Assembly: GCA_964529445.1 (NCBI GenBank)
Contig: CAZGWJ010000095.1
Coordinates: 1 to 9,750 of the forward strand
Reading direction: 5' to 3'
Length of the DNA: 9,750 bases
Source: CAZGWJ01 sp964529445
Lineage (GTDB): Bacteria; Oederibacteriota; Muellerivitia; Muellerivitales; Muellerivitaceae
Shown here: positions 1-6,546 of the stretch, piece by piece
Layout: each line of letters begins with the position of its first letter
Numbering within the stretch: the stretch's first letter is position 1
Notes under the pieces: generated by a model
Seen by the model: the letters and a program-made list of their open reading frames with translations, nothing else
Databases searched by the model: none
Told to the model about the DNA's origin: nothing
Program-made: the position numbers and the translations under genes

Positions 1-1
1 C

Positions 2-700
2 GGGGTTGCGTCCTTCGGCGGAGTCCTGTTTCCTGCCGGCGCCGAGCTTCTTTCACCTCCGCCGCCCAGCGAACGGCGCATCGAGTTCGTGGGGGATTCC
101 CTCGCCTGCGGATACGGCGTCGAGGGTAACGATCCCCAATGTCCCGGATGCCGTGCGCTCGAGGACGTGCATCTCTCGTATGCCGGGCTCACGGCGGCGG
201 CGCTCCGGGCCGATGCCCGCTATATCGCCTGGTCCGGGAAGGGCGTCCTGCGCAACTATGGCGATCCTGCGAGCCGGAGTACCCAGACTCTCCCCGATCT
301 CCATCCGCGGACCCTGGCCGGACGACCGGAACCCCGGGAGGATCCCTCCGGTTGGATCCCCCACCTCGTCGTCCTCCAATGCGGGGGGAACGACTTCTCG
401 ACCGAACCCCGGCCGGACCTCATCGATTGGGCCGGGGCTTATTCCGCGTTCGCCTTGAGGCTCCTGACCCGGTATCCCGACGTCCGACTCCTTTGCGTGA
501 GCAGCGCCGAGGTCCCGAAGAGAGGCATCGAGGCGGCCATCGAGGAGGTGCGGTCGAGGTCCGGTCAAGCGGTCCCTCTGGTCCGGTGGGACAAACGGAA
601 CATACGGGAACTGGGATGTGATTACCATCCCGGGGCTAGTGCCCAGCGCCAGATGGCCGAGCCCGTCCTCGGGGCGGTTCGGGACCTGATGGGCTGGTAG
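2..700 (+). CDS. CE2-like SGNH/GDSL esterase, 5'-truncated by the window edge
   Basis: Probable deacylase acting on acylated carbohydrate, of the SGNH hydrolase superfamily and closest to carbohydrate esterase family 2. The frame is open from base 2, giving 232 visible residues and a TAG stop. Visible motifs, counted from the edge, are the nucleophile block ERRIEFVGDSLACGYG with Ser33, a 'YIAWSGKGVLRNY' stretch typical of CE2 enzymes, the oxyanion block CGGND (Asn130), and the C-terminal GCDYHP block with catalytic His209. Family knowledge: CE2 enzymes carry an N-terminal beta-sandwich before the hydrolase domain and work with a Ser-His dyad. Only the end of that first domain (residues 1-23 or so) is visible, so the start, any signal peptide and the cellular location are unknown. 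The next gene starts 75 bases on, behind its own TATAAT box, so this gene probably ends an upstream transcript. A more general GDSL lipase is the alternative. Confidence 0.85.
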   Translation, partial: GVASFGGVLFPAGAELLSPPPPSERRIEFVGDSLACGYGVEGNDPQCPGCRALEDVHLSYAGLTAAALRADARYIAWSGKGVLRNYGDPASRSTQTLPDLHPRTLAGRPEPREDPSGWIPHLVVLQCGGNDFSTEPRPDLIDWAGAYSAFALRLLTRYPDVRLLCVSSAEVPKRGIEAAIEEVRSRSGQAVPLVRWDKRNIRELGCDYHPGASAQRQMAEPVLGAVRDLMGW

Positions 701-749
701 GGGTCCTAAAAAACAGGGTCCAACGGGACTTTCCCCGCCTTTCCTCCCG

Positions 750-755
750 TATAAT
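750..755 (+). promoter_or_regulatory. Candidate -10 box (TATAAT) for the GH57-glgB operon
   Basis: A perfect TATAAT sits 20 bases before the ATG at 776. Transcription would start near 762, leaving a leader of about 14 nt that just includes the ribosome binding site AAGGAG (765-770, 5 nt before ATG). I see no convincing -35 hexamer at 16-18 nt spacing: bases 727-732 read GACTTT. The -10 call therefore rests on the perfect hexamer and its position in a short intergenic gap. The same GTATAATGA string occurs before accA. Confidence 0.5.
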
Positions 756-775
756 GAACGGCTCAAGGAGTCGAG

Positions 776-3217
776 ATGGCCACTCCCCTCATCATCCATG
801 GGCATTTCTACCAGCCTCCCCGGGAGAACCCCTGGAGCGAAGTCGTTGACGACCAGCCCAGTGCCGCCCCCTTTCCGAACTGGAACGAGCGGGTCTTCGC
901 CGAGTGTTATCGTCCCAACGCGCACGCCCGTGTTCTCGACCTTTCGGGACGCGTCGAGGCCATCGTCAACAACTACGCCTCCCTATCCTTCAATTTCGGT
1001 CCTACGCTTCTTTCGTGGATGGAGAAACGGCATCCCCGAACCTATGCCTGCATCCTGGAGGCGGACCGGGTCAGTCGCGCGAAAAACGGCGGACATGGGA
1101 ATGCCATCGCGCAGGGATACAACCACGCGATCCTTCCCCTGTGCAACGACCGGGATCGCATCACCCAGGTTCGGTGGGGCATCGCTGATTTCCGCCATCG
1201 CTTCAAGCGGGATCCCGAATCGCTCTGGCTACCCGAGACGGCCTGCAACGAGGCGACCCTCGGGACCCTCATCGACGAGGGTTTGAAGTTCGTCATCCTT
1301 TCCCCGGAACAGGCCCAAAGGGTCCGTCCCCTTTCCGGAGGCGATTGGCGGGATGTCTCCTCCGGGAACATCGATCCCGGAGTGGCGTACCGGTGCTACC
1401 ACAAGGACGGTTCGGGACGATCCATGGCCGTGTTCTTCTACGACGGTTCCATCGCGCGGGCCGTCGCTTTCGAGGGCGCGCTTCAGACCACCCAGATCCT
1501 CATGGATCGAATCGGCCACGCCCAGGGTGGCGAAGGGCGAGTGGTCCAGACCGCTACCGACGGTGAATCCTACGGTCACCACACGCATTTCGGCGACCGT
1601 TCTCTGGCCTATGCCCTGGAATTCGAGGCGCCCCGGCGGGGTTATACCGTCACGAACTACGGCGCCTTCCTTGAGAAATACCCCCCCGCATGGGAGGTGG
1701 AACTGAAGACTGGACCTGATGGGGAGGGAACGGCCTGGAGCTGTGCCCACGGAGTGGGACGCTGGGTCCGCGATTGCGGTTGCCAGACGGGGGGGCGCGA
1801 GGGTTGGAACCAGTCTTGGCGGGGCCCCCTGCGTCGGGCGTTGGATTTTATTCGAGACACGGTCCATGCTTCTTTCGAACAGAAACGCGGGGTCCTTTTC
1901 CTGGATCCCTGGGCCGCGCGGGACGAATACATCACCCTCATCCTCGATCCGGCCCGGGACAAGAGGGAATTCCTGGATCGACACGCAGGTCGTGTCCTCA
2001 CCCCCGCAGAGCGGGTCAGGGCCCTGCTTTTCCTGGAGGTCCAGCGGCAGGCCCAACTCATGTACACCTCCTGTGGCTGGTTCTTCGCGGATGTCTCCGG
2101 CATCGAGACCGTGCAGATCCTCAAGTACGCCGGCCGCATGTTCGACCTGATGGGACGGCTGGGGTTGGACGTTCCCCAGGACCGTTTCCTCGCCCTGCTT
2201 TCGGAGGCGAAGAGCAATCTGCCGGAAGCCGGGACCGCCGCCGACCTGTACCACCGGTACGTCGAACCCTGCGCGGTGAACCCGCAGGGAGTGGCGGCCC
2301 ACCTGGCGTTGACGAGCGCCGCGGATGGGCTTTCAGCCGAAGGGGAGGCCGGGGGTTTCCATTACGCACTCAACGACAAGCAGGTGCTCCATCACGGGCG
2401 ATTGACGCTCGCCACGGGGCACCTGGATCTCGAGTCACCCCTGACCACGGAGGACCACCATTTCGCTCACGCTTCCCTCCACATGGGTGGACTCGACTTC
2501 TATTGCGCGGTCAAGCCCTTTTCGGAGATGGCGGATTTCGGCCAGAGCGCCCGGAAGGTGTGGAAGGTCTTCCAGACGGCGTCCTTGCCTCAACTTCTGC
2601 GGGCGCTTCAGGACGAATTCGGACCCCAGGAGTTCGGGGTAGAGCACCTTCTCCCGGAGAGTCGGCGGCACATCTTCGAGAACGTCTTCCGGGAACTGGT
2701 GGAGCGTTTCTACGAGCAATACGCCCGCCTCTACGAGGACAACCGCCGGAACCTCGAGATGCTCCAGTCGGCCGGCTTCCCCCTCCCGCCCGAACTGAGG
2801 GCGGCCGCCGAATTCACGCTTTCCCGCCGGTTTGAGGAGGAGATCCGGAGGCAGGGCGAAAGCCGGGATCCGGAGGCGTATCAGGAGGCCTTGAGGATCG
2901 CCGAGGAAGCCAGGCAACGGGGATACCGGCTCGATTACACCTTCTCCAACCGGATCTTCAGCGGCATGGTGACGGATGCCGTCGCGATGGCGGTCGATGA
3001 TCCCGCTTCCGAGAACGTGAAAGTGGCCCTGGATGTCCTGCTTCTCGCGCGCAAGCTGAATTTCGGGTTCGAGACGGAGGCCGCGCAGGAGATGGTGTAC
3101 CAAGCGGCATTCCGCAGCCCGAAATTCCCCAAGTTGGCCTCCCTGGCAGAGGCCCTCATGCTGAAGGCCGACCTGCTCCTGCAGAAGAATCGCGAGCTCA
3201 TGAAGGAGGGCGTTTGA
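776..3217 (+). CDS. Glycoside hydrolase family 57 protein with DUF3536 domain
   Basis: Large cytoplasmic GH57-type protein of 813 residues with no signal peptide, probably acting on alpha-glucans. The N-terminal GH57 barrel opens with the family motif HGHFYQPPRENPW (residues 8-20). The WLPET motif places the candidate nucleophile at Glu154, and TDGESYG gives the candidate acid/base Asp262; these match GH57 conserved regions 3 and 4. The block with CAHGVGRW and DCGCQTGG (about 323-340) and the YTSCGWFFADVSGIETVQ block (430-447) are hallmarks of the DUF3536 subgroup. The DUF3536 part covers roughly residues 450-770 and is mostly helical. The start is set by AAGGAG at 765-770. Its stop overlaps the glgB start by one base, so the two are almost certainly co-translated. 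Specificity in this subgroup is poorly defined; amylase, glucanotransferase or debranching activity are all possible. It is distinct from GH57 branching enzymes, which carry DUF1957. Confidence 0.92.
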   Translation: MATPLIIHGHFYQPPRENPWSEVVDDQPSAAPFPNWNERVFAECYRPNAHARVLDLSGRVEAIVNNYASLSFNFGPTLLSWMEKRHPRTYACILEADRVSRAKNGGHGNAIAQGYNHAILPLCNDRDRITQVRWGIADFRHRFKRDPESLWLPETACNEATLGTLIDEGLKFVILSPEQAQRVRPLSGGDWRDVSSGNIDPGVAYRCYHKDGSGRSMAVFFYDGSIARAVAFEGALQTTQILMDRIGHAQGGEGRVVQTATDGESYGHHTHFGDRSLAYALEFEAPRRGYTVTNYGAFLEKYPPAWEVELKTGPDGEGTAWSCAHGVGRWVRDCGCQTGGREGWNQSWRGPLRRALDFIRDTVHASFEQKRGVLFLDPWAARDEYITLILDPARDKREFLDRHAGRVLTPAERVRALLFLEVQRQAQLMYTSCGWFFADVSGIETVQILKYAGRMFDLMGRLGLDVPQDRFLALLSEAKSNLPEAGTAADLYHRYVEPCAVNPQGVAAHLALTSAADGLSAEGEAGGFHYALNDKQVLHHGRLTLATGHLDLESPLTTEDHHFAHASLHMGGLDFYCAVKPFSEMADFGQSARKVWKVFQTASLPQLLRALQDEFGPQEFGVEHLLPESRRHIFENVFRELVERFYEQYARLYEDNRRNLEMLQSAGFPLPPELRAAAEFTLSRRFEEEIRRQGESRDPEAYQEALRIAEEARQRGYRLDYTFSNRIFSGMVTDAVAMAVDDPASENVKVALDVLLLARKLNFGFETEAAQEMVYQAAFRSPKFPKLASLAEALMLKADLLLQKNRELMKEGV

Positions 3218-5478
3218 TGCCCCGCAAGCCGGAAGGATCGGCCCCTGGACCCCGGAAGGGGCGGCGGGGCGCCAGCAAGACCGCCGCAAGGGGGAGCGTG
3301 CCTTCTTGGGAACTGTCCCGTTTCCTGGCGCTTGAGCACAATGCGCCCCACTCCATCCTCGGGATCCATCCGTCGCAGGACGGCACGGTCGTTCGTGTCT
3401 TCCGTCCTGACGCGGAAGAGGTCCAGGTGATCCCCGACGGGGGCAAGGCGCGGAAACTCGCCCCCGTCCATCCGGCTGGCCTCTTCGAAGGGCTCTTTGC
3501 CGACCGCCAGGAGGCATTTCCTTACCGGGTGAAGGTGCGCTATCCCCAGGAAACGGAGTTCACCTTCAGGGATCCCTATTCCTTCTGGCCCACCCTCGGT
3601 GACTTGGACCTGCACCTTTTCAACGAGGGGAATCACCAGCGGCTCTGGGAGAAACTGGGGTCCCATTACCTGGAGCACCAGGGTGTCCCGGGTTTCTCCT
3701 TCGCCGTGTGGGCCCCGAGCGCCAAGAGCGTCAGCCTGGTGGGTGATTTCAACGGCTGGGATGGTCGGCTCCACACCATGCGCATGATGGGCGCCTCGGG
3801 AGTTTGGGAGATCTTCATCCCCGAGTTGGGGGAGGATTCCAATTACAAGTTCGAGATCCGTACCTACCAGGGGGGGTACCTGCTGAAAGCGGATCCCTTC
3901 GCCTTCCGGACCGAGGAACCGCCCAAGACCGCCTCCCGGGTTCATGTGTCGCGGTACGAGTTCGACGACCAGGCCTGGCTTGACGCCCGCAACGCGACCC
4001 GTCATCTGCAGGGGCCGATCTCCATCTATGAGGTGCATCTGGGTTCCTGGCGGCGGGTGCCCGAGGAGGGGAACCGGCCCCTTTCCTATTCTGAACTGGC
4101 CCATGCCTTTGCCGATTACGTACAGGACCTCGGGTTCACCCACGTGGAATTCATGCCGGTGATGGAGCATCCCTTCGGGGGGTCCTGGGGTTACCAAGTG
4201 TCCTCCTATTACGCTCCGACCGCCCGGCATGGAGACCCGGACGAGTTCAAGTTCCTCGTGGACGAACTGCACAACCGGGGCATCGGCGTCATCCTGGACT
4301 GGGTGCCGGCCCATTTTCCGAAGGACGACTTCGCGCTGGGCCGGTTCGACGGTACAGCCCTCTACGAGCATCAGGATCCCCGCCAGGGGGAGCATCCTGA
4401 CTGGGGGACCTTCGTCTTCAACTTCGGGCGCAAGGAGGTCCGGAATTTCCTCATCGCCAACGCCTTGTACTGGCTCACCCAGTACCACATCGACGGTCTT
4501 CGCCTGGACGCGGTGGCTTCGATGCTGTACCTCGACTACAGCCGCAAGGAAGGCGAATGGGTTCCCAACTGCTACGGGGGTCGGGAGAACCTGGAGGCTA
4601 TCGAGTTCCTGAAGCACCTGAATGCCTGGACCCATACCCAGGAGCCGGGCGTCCTGATGATTGCGGAGGAATCCACGGCCTGGCCGGCCGTCAGCCGGCC
4701 CACCTACGCGGGGGGGCTGGGTTTCGGCTACAAGTGGAACATGGGATGGATGCACGACACGCTGAACTACTTCACCAAGGACCCGGTATATCGCCGCTAC
4801 CACCACAACGACCTGACTTTCGGGTTTCTTTACGCCTGGAGCGAGAACTTCGTCCTACCCCTGTCCCACGACGAGGTGGTCCACGGGAAAGGCGCCCTCC
4901 TGTCCAAGATGCCGGGTGACCGTTGGCAGAAGTTCGCCAACCTTCGCTCGCTTTATGCTTATATGTGGGCCTATCCCGGCAAGAAACTGCTTTTCATGGG
5001 TTGCGAGATCGGTCAATGGGACGAATGGAAGCATGACGCGAGCGTCGATTGGCACCTGCTGGAGGGGCGGGAACATTGGGGCGTCCAACAGCTCATCCGC
5101 GACCTGAACCGCCTCTACCGTTCCGAGCCGGCTCTGTCCGAGGCCGATGCGGACCCTTCCGGTTTCTCCTGGATCGACTGCCGCAATGCCGATGATAATG
5201 TCGTCTCCTTCCTGAGGACAGCGCCCCGCTCGAGGCGGCAGGTCGTCTGCATCTGCAATTTCTCGCCCGTCCCGCGTTACGCGTACCGGGTCGGCTTGCC
5301 GCGTCCTGGCTGGTACCGGGAAATCCTCAATACCGATGCCTCCCTCTATGGCGGCGTCAACATCGGCAACGGGGGCGGGGTGAATGCCCAGGTGCAACCC
5401 TGGAACGACCAGCCTTGTTCGGGGGTCTTCGACCTGCCCCCCCTTTCTGTCCTCTGGTTCGAGGCACCCGGTTGGTGA
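3217..5478 (+). CDS. glgB: 1,4-alpha-glucan branching enzyme GlgB (GH13_9)
   Basis: Cuts alpha-1,4-glucan chains and re-attaches them as alpha-1,6 branches in glycogen synthesis (EC 2.4.1.18), in the cytoplasm. The product is 753 aa, slightly longer than the roughly 730 aa usual for GlgB. Order of parts: a basic tail (1-30), a first N-terminal beta domain (about 35-125), a CBM48-type domain (about 155-245, with FAVWAPSAKSVSLVGDFNGWD), the GH13 barrel (about 265-640) and a C-terminal beta domain. The catalytic triad is visible as nucleophile Asp431 (DGLRLDAVASM), acid/base Glu484 (MIAEEST) and Asp552 (LSHDEVVHGKG). The C-terminal REILNTDA and NIGNGG motifs are also family-typical. The ATG at 3217 is preferred because AAGGAGG at 3203-3209 lies 7 nt upstream; a TTG at 3214 would be too close. 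The ATG shares its A with the TGA stop of the GH57 gene. Confidence 0.97.
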   Translation: MPRKPEGSAPGPRKGRRGASKTAARGSVPSWELSRFLALEHNAPHSILGIHPSQDGTVVRVFRPDAEEVQVIPDGGKARKLAPVHPAGLFEGLFADRQEAFPYRVKVRYPQETEFTFRDPYSFWPTLGDLDLHLFNEGNHQRLWEKLGSHYLEHQGVPGFSFAVWAPSAKSVSLVGDFNGWDGRLHTMRMMGASGVWEIFIPELGEDSNYKFEIRTYQGGYLLKADPFAFRTEEPPKTASRVHVSRYEFDDQAWLDARNATRHLQGPISIYEVHLGSWRRVPEEGNRPLSYSELAHAFADYVQDLGFTHVEFMPVMEHPFGGSWGYQVSSYYAPTARHGDPDEFKFLVDELHNRGIGVILDWVPAHFPKDDFALGRFDGTALYEHQDPRQGEHPDWGTFVFNFGRKEVRNFLIANALYWLTQYHIDGLRLDAVASMLYLDYSRKEGEWVPNCYGGRENLEAIEFLKHLNAWTHTQEPGVLMIAEESTAWPAVSRPTYAGGLGFGYKWNMGWMHDTLNYFTKDPVYRRYHHNDLTFGFLYAWSENFVLPLSHDEVVHGKGALLSKMPGDRWQKFANLRSLYAYMWAYPGKKLLFMGCEIGQWDEWKHDASVDWHLLEGREHWGVQQLIRDLNRLYRSEPALSEADADPSGFSWIDCRNADDNVVSFLRTAPRSRRQVVCICNFSPVPRYAYRVGLPRPGWYREILNTDASLYGGVNIGNGGGVNAQVQPWNDQPCSGVFDLPPLSVLWFEAPGW

Positions 5479-5520
5479 CAGGACCGGCTTGATTCTGGAG
5501 TTTGGACCGACCGGGTTTTT
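5466..5520 (+). terminator. Probable intrinsic terminator overlapping the glgB stop
   Basis: Bases 5466-5475 (ACCCGGTTGG) can pair with 5507-5516 (CCGACCGGGT) as a 10-bp stem with one G-U pair, followed at once by a T run to 5520. The loop is long (about 31 nt), which weakens the call. The 5' arm is the last coding part of glgB. A shorter competing hairpin, CCGGT 5468-5472 with ACCGG 5483-5487, uses the same 5' arm. The position, between the glgB stop and a new promoter at 5525, supports termination here. Confidence 0.45.
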
Positions 5521-5524
5521 GGAT

Positions 5525-5553
5525 TTGCCAATAACCTTTTCGCTGCCTATAAT
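5525..5553 (+). promoter_or_regulatory. Strong sigma70-type promoter for the small-protein pair
   Basis: TTGCCA (5525-5530) and TATAAT (5548-5553) are separated by 17 nt, the best -35/-10 pair in the window. Transcription should start near 5560. It immediately follows the glgB terminator and drives the two small secreted protein genes ending at the terminator at 6121-6150, which makes them a separate unit. Confidence 0.75.
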
Positions 5554-5559
5554 ATGCTT

Positions 5560-5637
5560 TCAGGCGATCACTTCGCGGTTTCGAAGCGTTCCCTGCCGGG
5601 AAAGCGACCGGTTCAAGTTCGATCTGGGGAGGAACAA
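5560..5637 (+). promoter_or_regulatory. 78-nt 5' leader with two small hairpins
   Basis: Between the predicted transcription start and the GTG at 5638 lie two adjacent short stem-loops: CTTCG 5571-5575 with CGAAG 5582-5586, and TTCCC 5589-5593 with GGGAA 5598-5602 (loop TGCC). An unpaired purine-rich stretch with the ribosome binding site GGGGAGGA (5626-5633) follows. The leader is much longer than the 14-22 nt predicted for the other plus-strand promoters here. It could stabilise the mRNA or regulate translation. I recognise no known riboswitch or thermosensor. Confidence 0.3.
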
Positions 5638-5841
5638 GTGAGAAGATTTTTGGCTGTCCTATCACTTGCCGCATTCCTCTCTGGAACCGCGGGAATTGCG
5701 AGCGCACAGTGCGGTTATGGCGGAGCGGCGGGTGCCCTGCTGGGTTTGCGGGTTCTCTCGGGCAAGAAGGAAGAGCCCAAACCAGCGGCCAAATCGGATG
5801 TCAAGCCCGCTACGAAGAAGGCGCCCGCCAAGAGCAAGTAG
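5638..5841 (+). CDS. Small secreted Gly-rich, Lys/Ala/Pro-tailed protein (copy 1)
   Basis: Protein of 67 aa with no function I recognise. The start is the GTG at 5638, chosen because GGAGG (5628-5632) lies 5 nt upstream and translation from it gives a clean signal peptide. The frame is open upstream to an ATG at 5554, but that ATG lies at the promoter -10 box, before the predicted transcript start. Residues 1-23 form a Sec signal peptide (basic RR, hydrophobic core, ASA before Q24). The mature part is about 44 aa: a Gly-rich hydrophobic patch (CGYGGAAGALLGLRVL) and then a tail rich in Lys, Ala and Pro (about residues 43-67). By count the mature protein has a net charge near +7. It is paralogous to the next gene, sharing GAL-(L/I)-G and KK-x-E-x-KPA at the same spacing. 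It is probably periplasmic or extracellular. A lipoprotein is unlikely because no lipobox precedes Cys25. Confidence 0.75.
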   Translation: MRRFLAVLSLAAFLSGTAGIASAQCGYGGAAGALLGLRVLSGKKEEPKPAAKSDVKPATKKAPAKSK

Positions 5842-5874
5842 GGTCCGTACCATTCGATGTTCATGGAGGTTGTG

Positions 5875-6099
5875 ATGAAGAAGATCCTATCGACGCTGGT
5901 TCTGGGTGCATTCCTGGCGGGTGTCTCGAGCTGGGCTTGCGCGAAACCGGGTCCTGGTCCTTCCATTGTCTCCGGAAAAGGCGCGGGGGCCCTTATCGGC
6001 ATCGGTCTCTTTTCGAGCAAGAAGAAAGAGACGAAGCCGGCCGAGAAGCCGGCCGCCAAACCGGCCGCGAAACCTGCGGCGAAGCCGGCCAAGAAATAA
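5875..6099 (+). CDS. Small secreted Gly-rich protein with KPAA-repeat tail (copy 2)
   Basis: Protein of 74 aa with no function I recognise, a tandem paralogue of the gene 33 bases upstream. The ATG at 5875 is chosen because GGAGG (5865-5869) lies 5 nt before it; upstream in-frame ATGs at 5857 and 5863 precede or overlap that site. Residues 1-23 are a Sec signal peptide (MKK, hydrophobic core, then ACA before K24). The mature part is about 51 aa: a PGPGP start, a Gly-rich hydrophobic patch (SGKGAGALIGIGLF, 33-46), and a 26-residue tail from KKKETKPAE onward with four-residue KPAA repeats. The mature protein has 12 Lys and 2 acidic residues by count. Such tails are seen in histone-H1-like proteins and in cell-wall-spanning linkers, but the signal peptide argues against a DNA-binding role inside the cell. 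The terminator follows 22 bases after the stop. Confidence 0.78.
   Translation: MKKILSTLVLGAFLAGVSSWACAKPGPGPSIVSGKGAGALIGIGLFSSKKKETKPAEKPAAKPAAKPAAKPAKK
6034..6090 (+). repeat. 12-bp tandem coding repeat (KPAA units)
   Basis: Four and three-quarter units of a degenerate 12-base repeat, consensus AAGCCGGCCGCC, in register with the codons: 6034-6045, 6046-6057, 6058-6069, 6070-6081 and a partial unit 6082-6090. Each encodes Lys-Pro-Ala-Ala, with the first unit ending in Glu. The fourth unit has drifted most (AAACCTGCGGCG) while keeping the amino acids, which suggests selection on the protein tail. The near-identical DNA makes copy-number change by slippage likely. Confidence 0.85.
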
Positions 6100-6120
6100 C
6101 CATTTGTCATTCGGAAGGGG

Positions 6121-6150
6121 AAGGCCGCCTCAGGACGAGGCGGCCTTTTT
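6121..6150 (+). terminator. Strong intrinsic terminator after the small-protein pair
   Basis: A perfect 10-bp stem, AAGGCCGCCT (6121-6130) with AGGCGGCCTT (6138-6147), has a 7-base loop CAGGACG and is followed by a T run and ATTTT. It ends the plus-strand unit starting at 5525. On the minus strand the stem is followed by CCTTCCCCTT, not a clear U tract, so it probably works mainly in the plus direction. Its right arm and T run encode the last residues of the minus-strand VanZ-like gene. Confidence 0.9.
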
Positions 6151-6540
6151 ATTTTGGGGTTCTCGGCGCAACAGGAGGTGGCGTAGGATCAACAGCCCCA
6201 GCAGGGAACCGACAGCGTCGATGAGGACATCCCTGGGATGGGCCGTGCGGGAGGGGATGAAGTGTTGGTGGGTCTCGTCCGAAAGGGCGAAGAGCAGGCA
6301 GAGGAGCCAGGTGAGACGGGCGGCTGGTAAGGACCAAAGCCCGGGTTTCGGGGCCAGTGCCAGGTAGAAGGCAATCGCCAGGATCCCGTATTCCAGGATG
6401 TGCGCGAGTTTCTTGATCGTGAAGTCGAAGGACAATCCCGTTTCGATGTTGGCGTGGTGGGAGAAAGCGAAAATGACCGCCATCCAGAGGAGGGCGGGGA
6501 ACCAGCGCAGGGGCCGGGAGGCCGGGAAGATCAGCCGCAT
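6130..6540 (-). CDS. VanZ-like family membrane protein
   Basis: Protein of 136 aa in the inner membrane with four predicted hydrophobic segments (about residues 11-28, 46-64, 71-88 and 107-124). The VanZ-family signature is clear: KKLAHILEYGILAIAFY after the first segment, then SDETHQHFIPSRTAHPRDVLIDAVGSLLG, matching the family pattern of DE-x-HQ, P-x-R and D-x-x-x-(N/D). The namesake VanZ gives low-level teicoplanin resistance, but most chromosomal members have no established function. The ATG at 6540 is chosen because the hydrophobic protein begins there and a TATAAT lies just upstream on this strand; the frame stays open further upstream but reads as non-membrane sequence under the accA start. 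There is no ribosome binding site before the ATG. The last residues (KKAASS and stop) are encoded by the terminator of the convergent unit. Confidence 0.85.
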   Translation of the reverse strand: MRLIFPASRPLRWFPALLWMAVIFAFSHHANIETGLSFDFTIKKLAHILEYGILAIAFYLALAPKPGLWSLPAARLTWLLCLLFALSDETHQHFIPSRTAHPRDVLIDAVGSLLGLLILRHLLLRREPQNKKAASS

Positions 6541-6546
6541 GCGTGG

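Noticed and set aside
715..732. Small hairpin (GTCC 718-721 with GGAC 726-729, extendable with G-U pairs) after the esterase gene
   Set aside because: The stem is only 4 Watson-Crick pairs at its core and the following sequence is TTTCCCC, not a T run, so I do not call it a terminator.
53..925. Minus-strand open frame of about 290 codons over the esterase and the start of the GH57 gene
   Set aside because: It is opposite recognisable catalytic motifs and crosses the operon promoter region. No family features are visible.
1229..2302. Minus-strand open frame of about 357 codons inside the GH57 gene
   Set aside because: It is fully antisense to conserved GH57/DUF3536 coding sequence, and its Gly/Pro/Arg-rich translation looks like a GC-rich shadow.
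4682..4700. Perfect 7-bp GC-only inverted repeat GGCCGGC-CGTCA-GCCGGCC inside glgB
   Set aside because: It encodes the conserved region after the catalytic Glu (WPAVSRP) and has no T run. It is explained by GC-rich codon choice.
2935..4806. Long open frame of about 620 codons on the minus strand, opposite the GH57 gene and glgB
   Set aside because: It lies antisense to two well-supported genes and has no recognisable domain. High GC with strong third-position bias routinely leaves such frames open.
5554..5637. N-terminal extension of the first small protein from the ATG at 5554
   Set aside because: That ATG overlaps the end of the promoter -10 box, before the predicted transcription start. 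The extension is unlike a signal peptide, while GTG 5638 has a strong binding site.
5893..6099. Histone-H1-like DNA-binding protein, suggested by the KPAA-rich tail
   Set aside because: A clear signal peptide precedes it, and the mature protein has a Gly-rich hydrophobic patch. Both argue for an exported protein.
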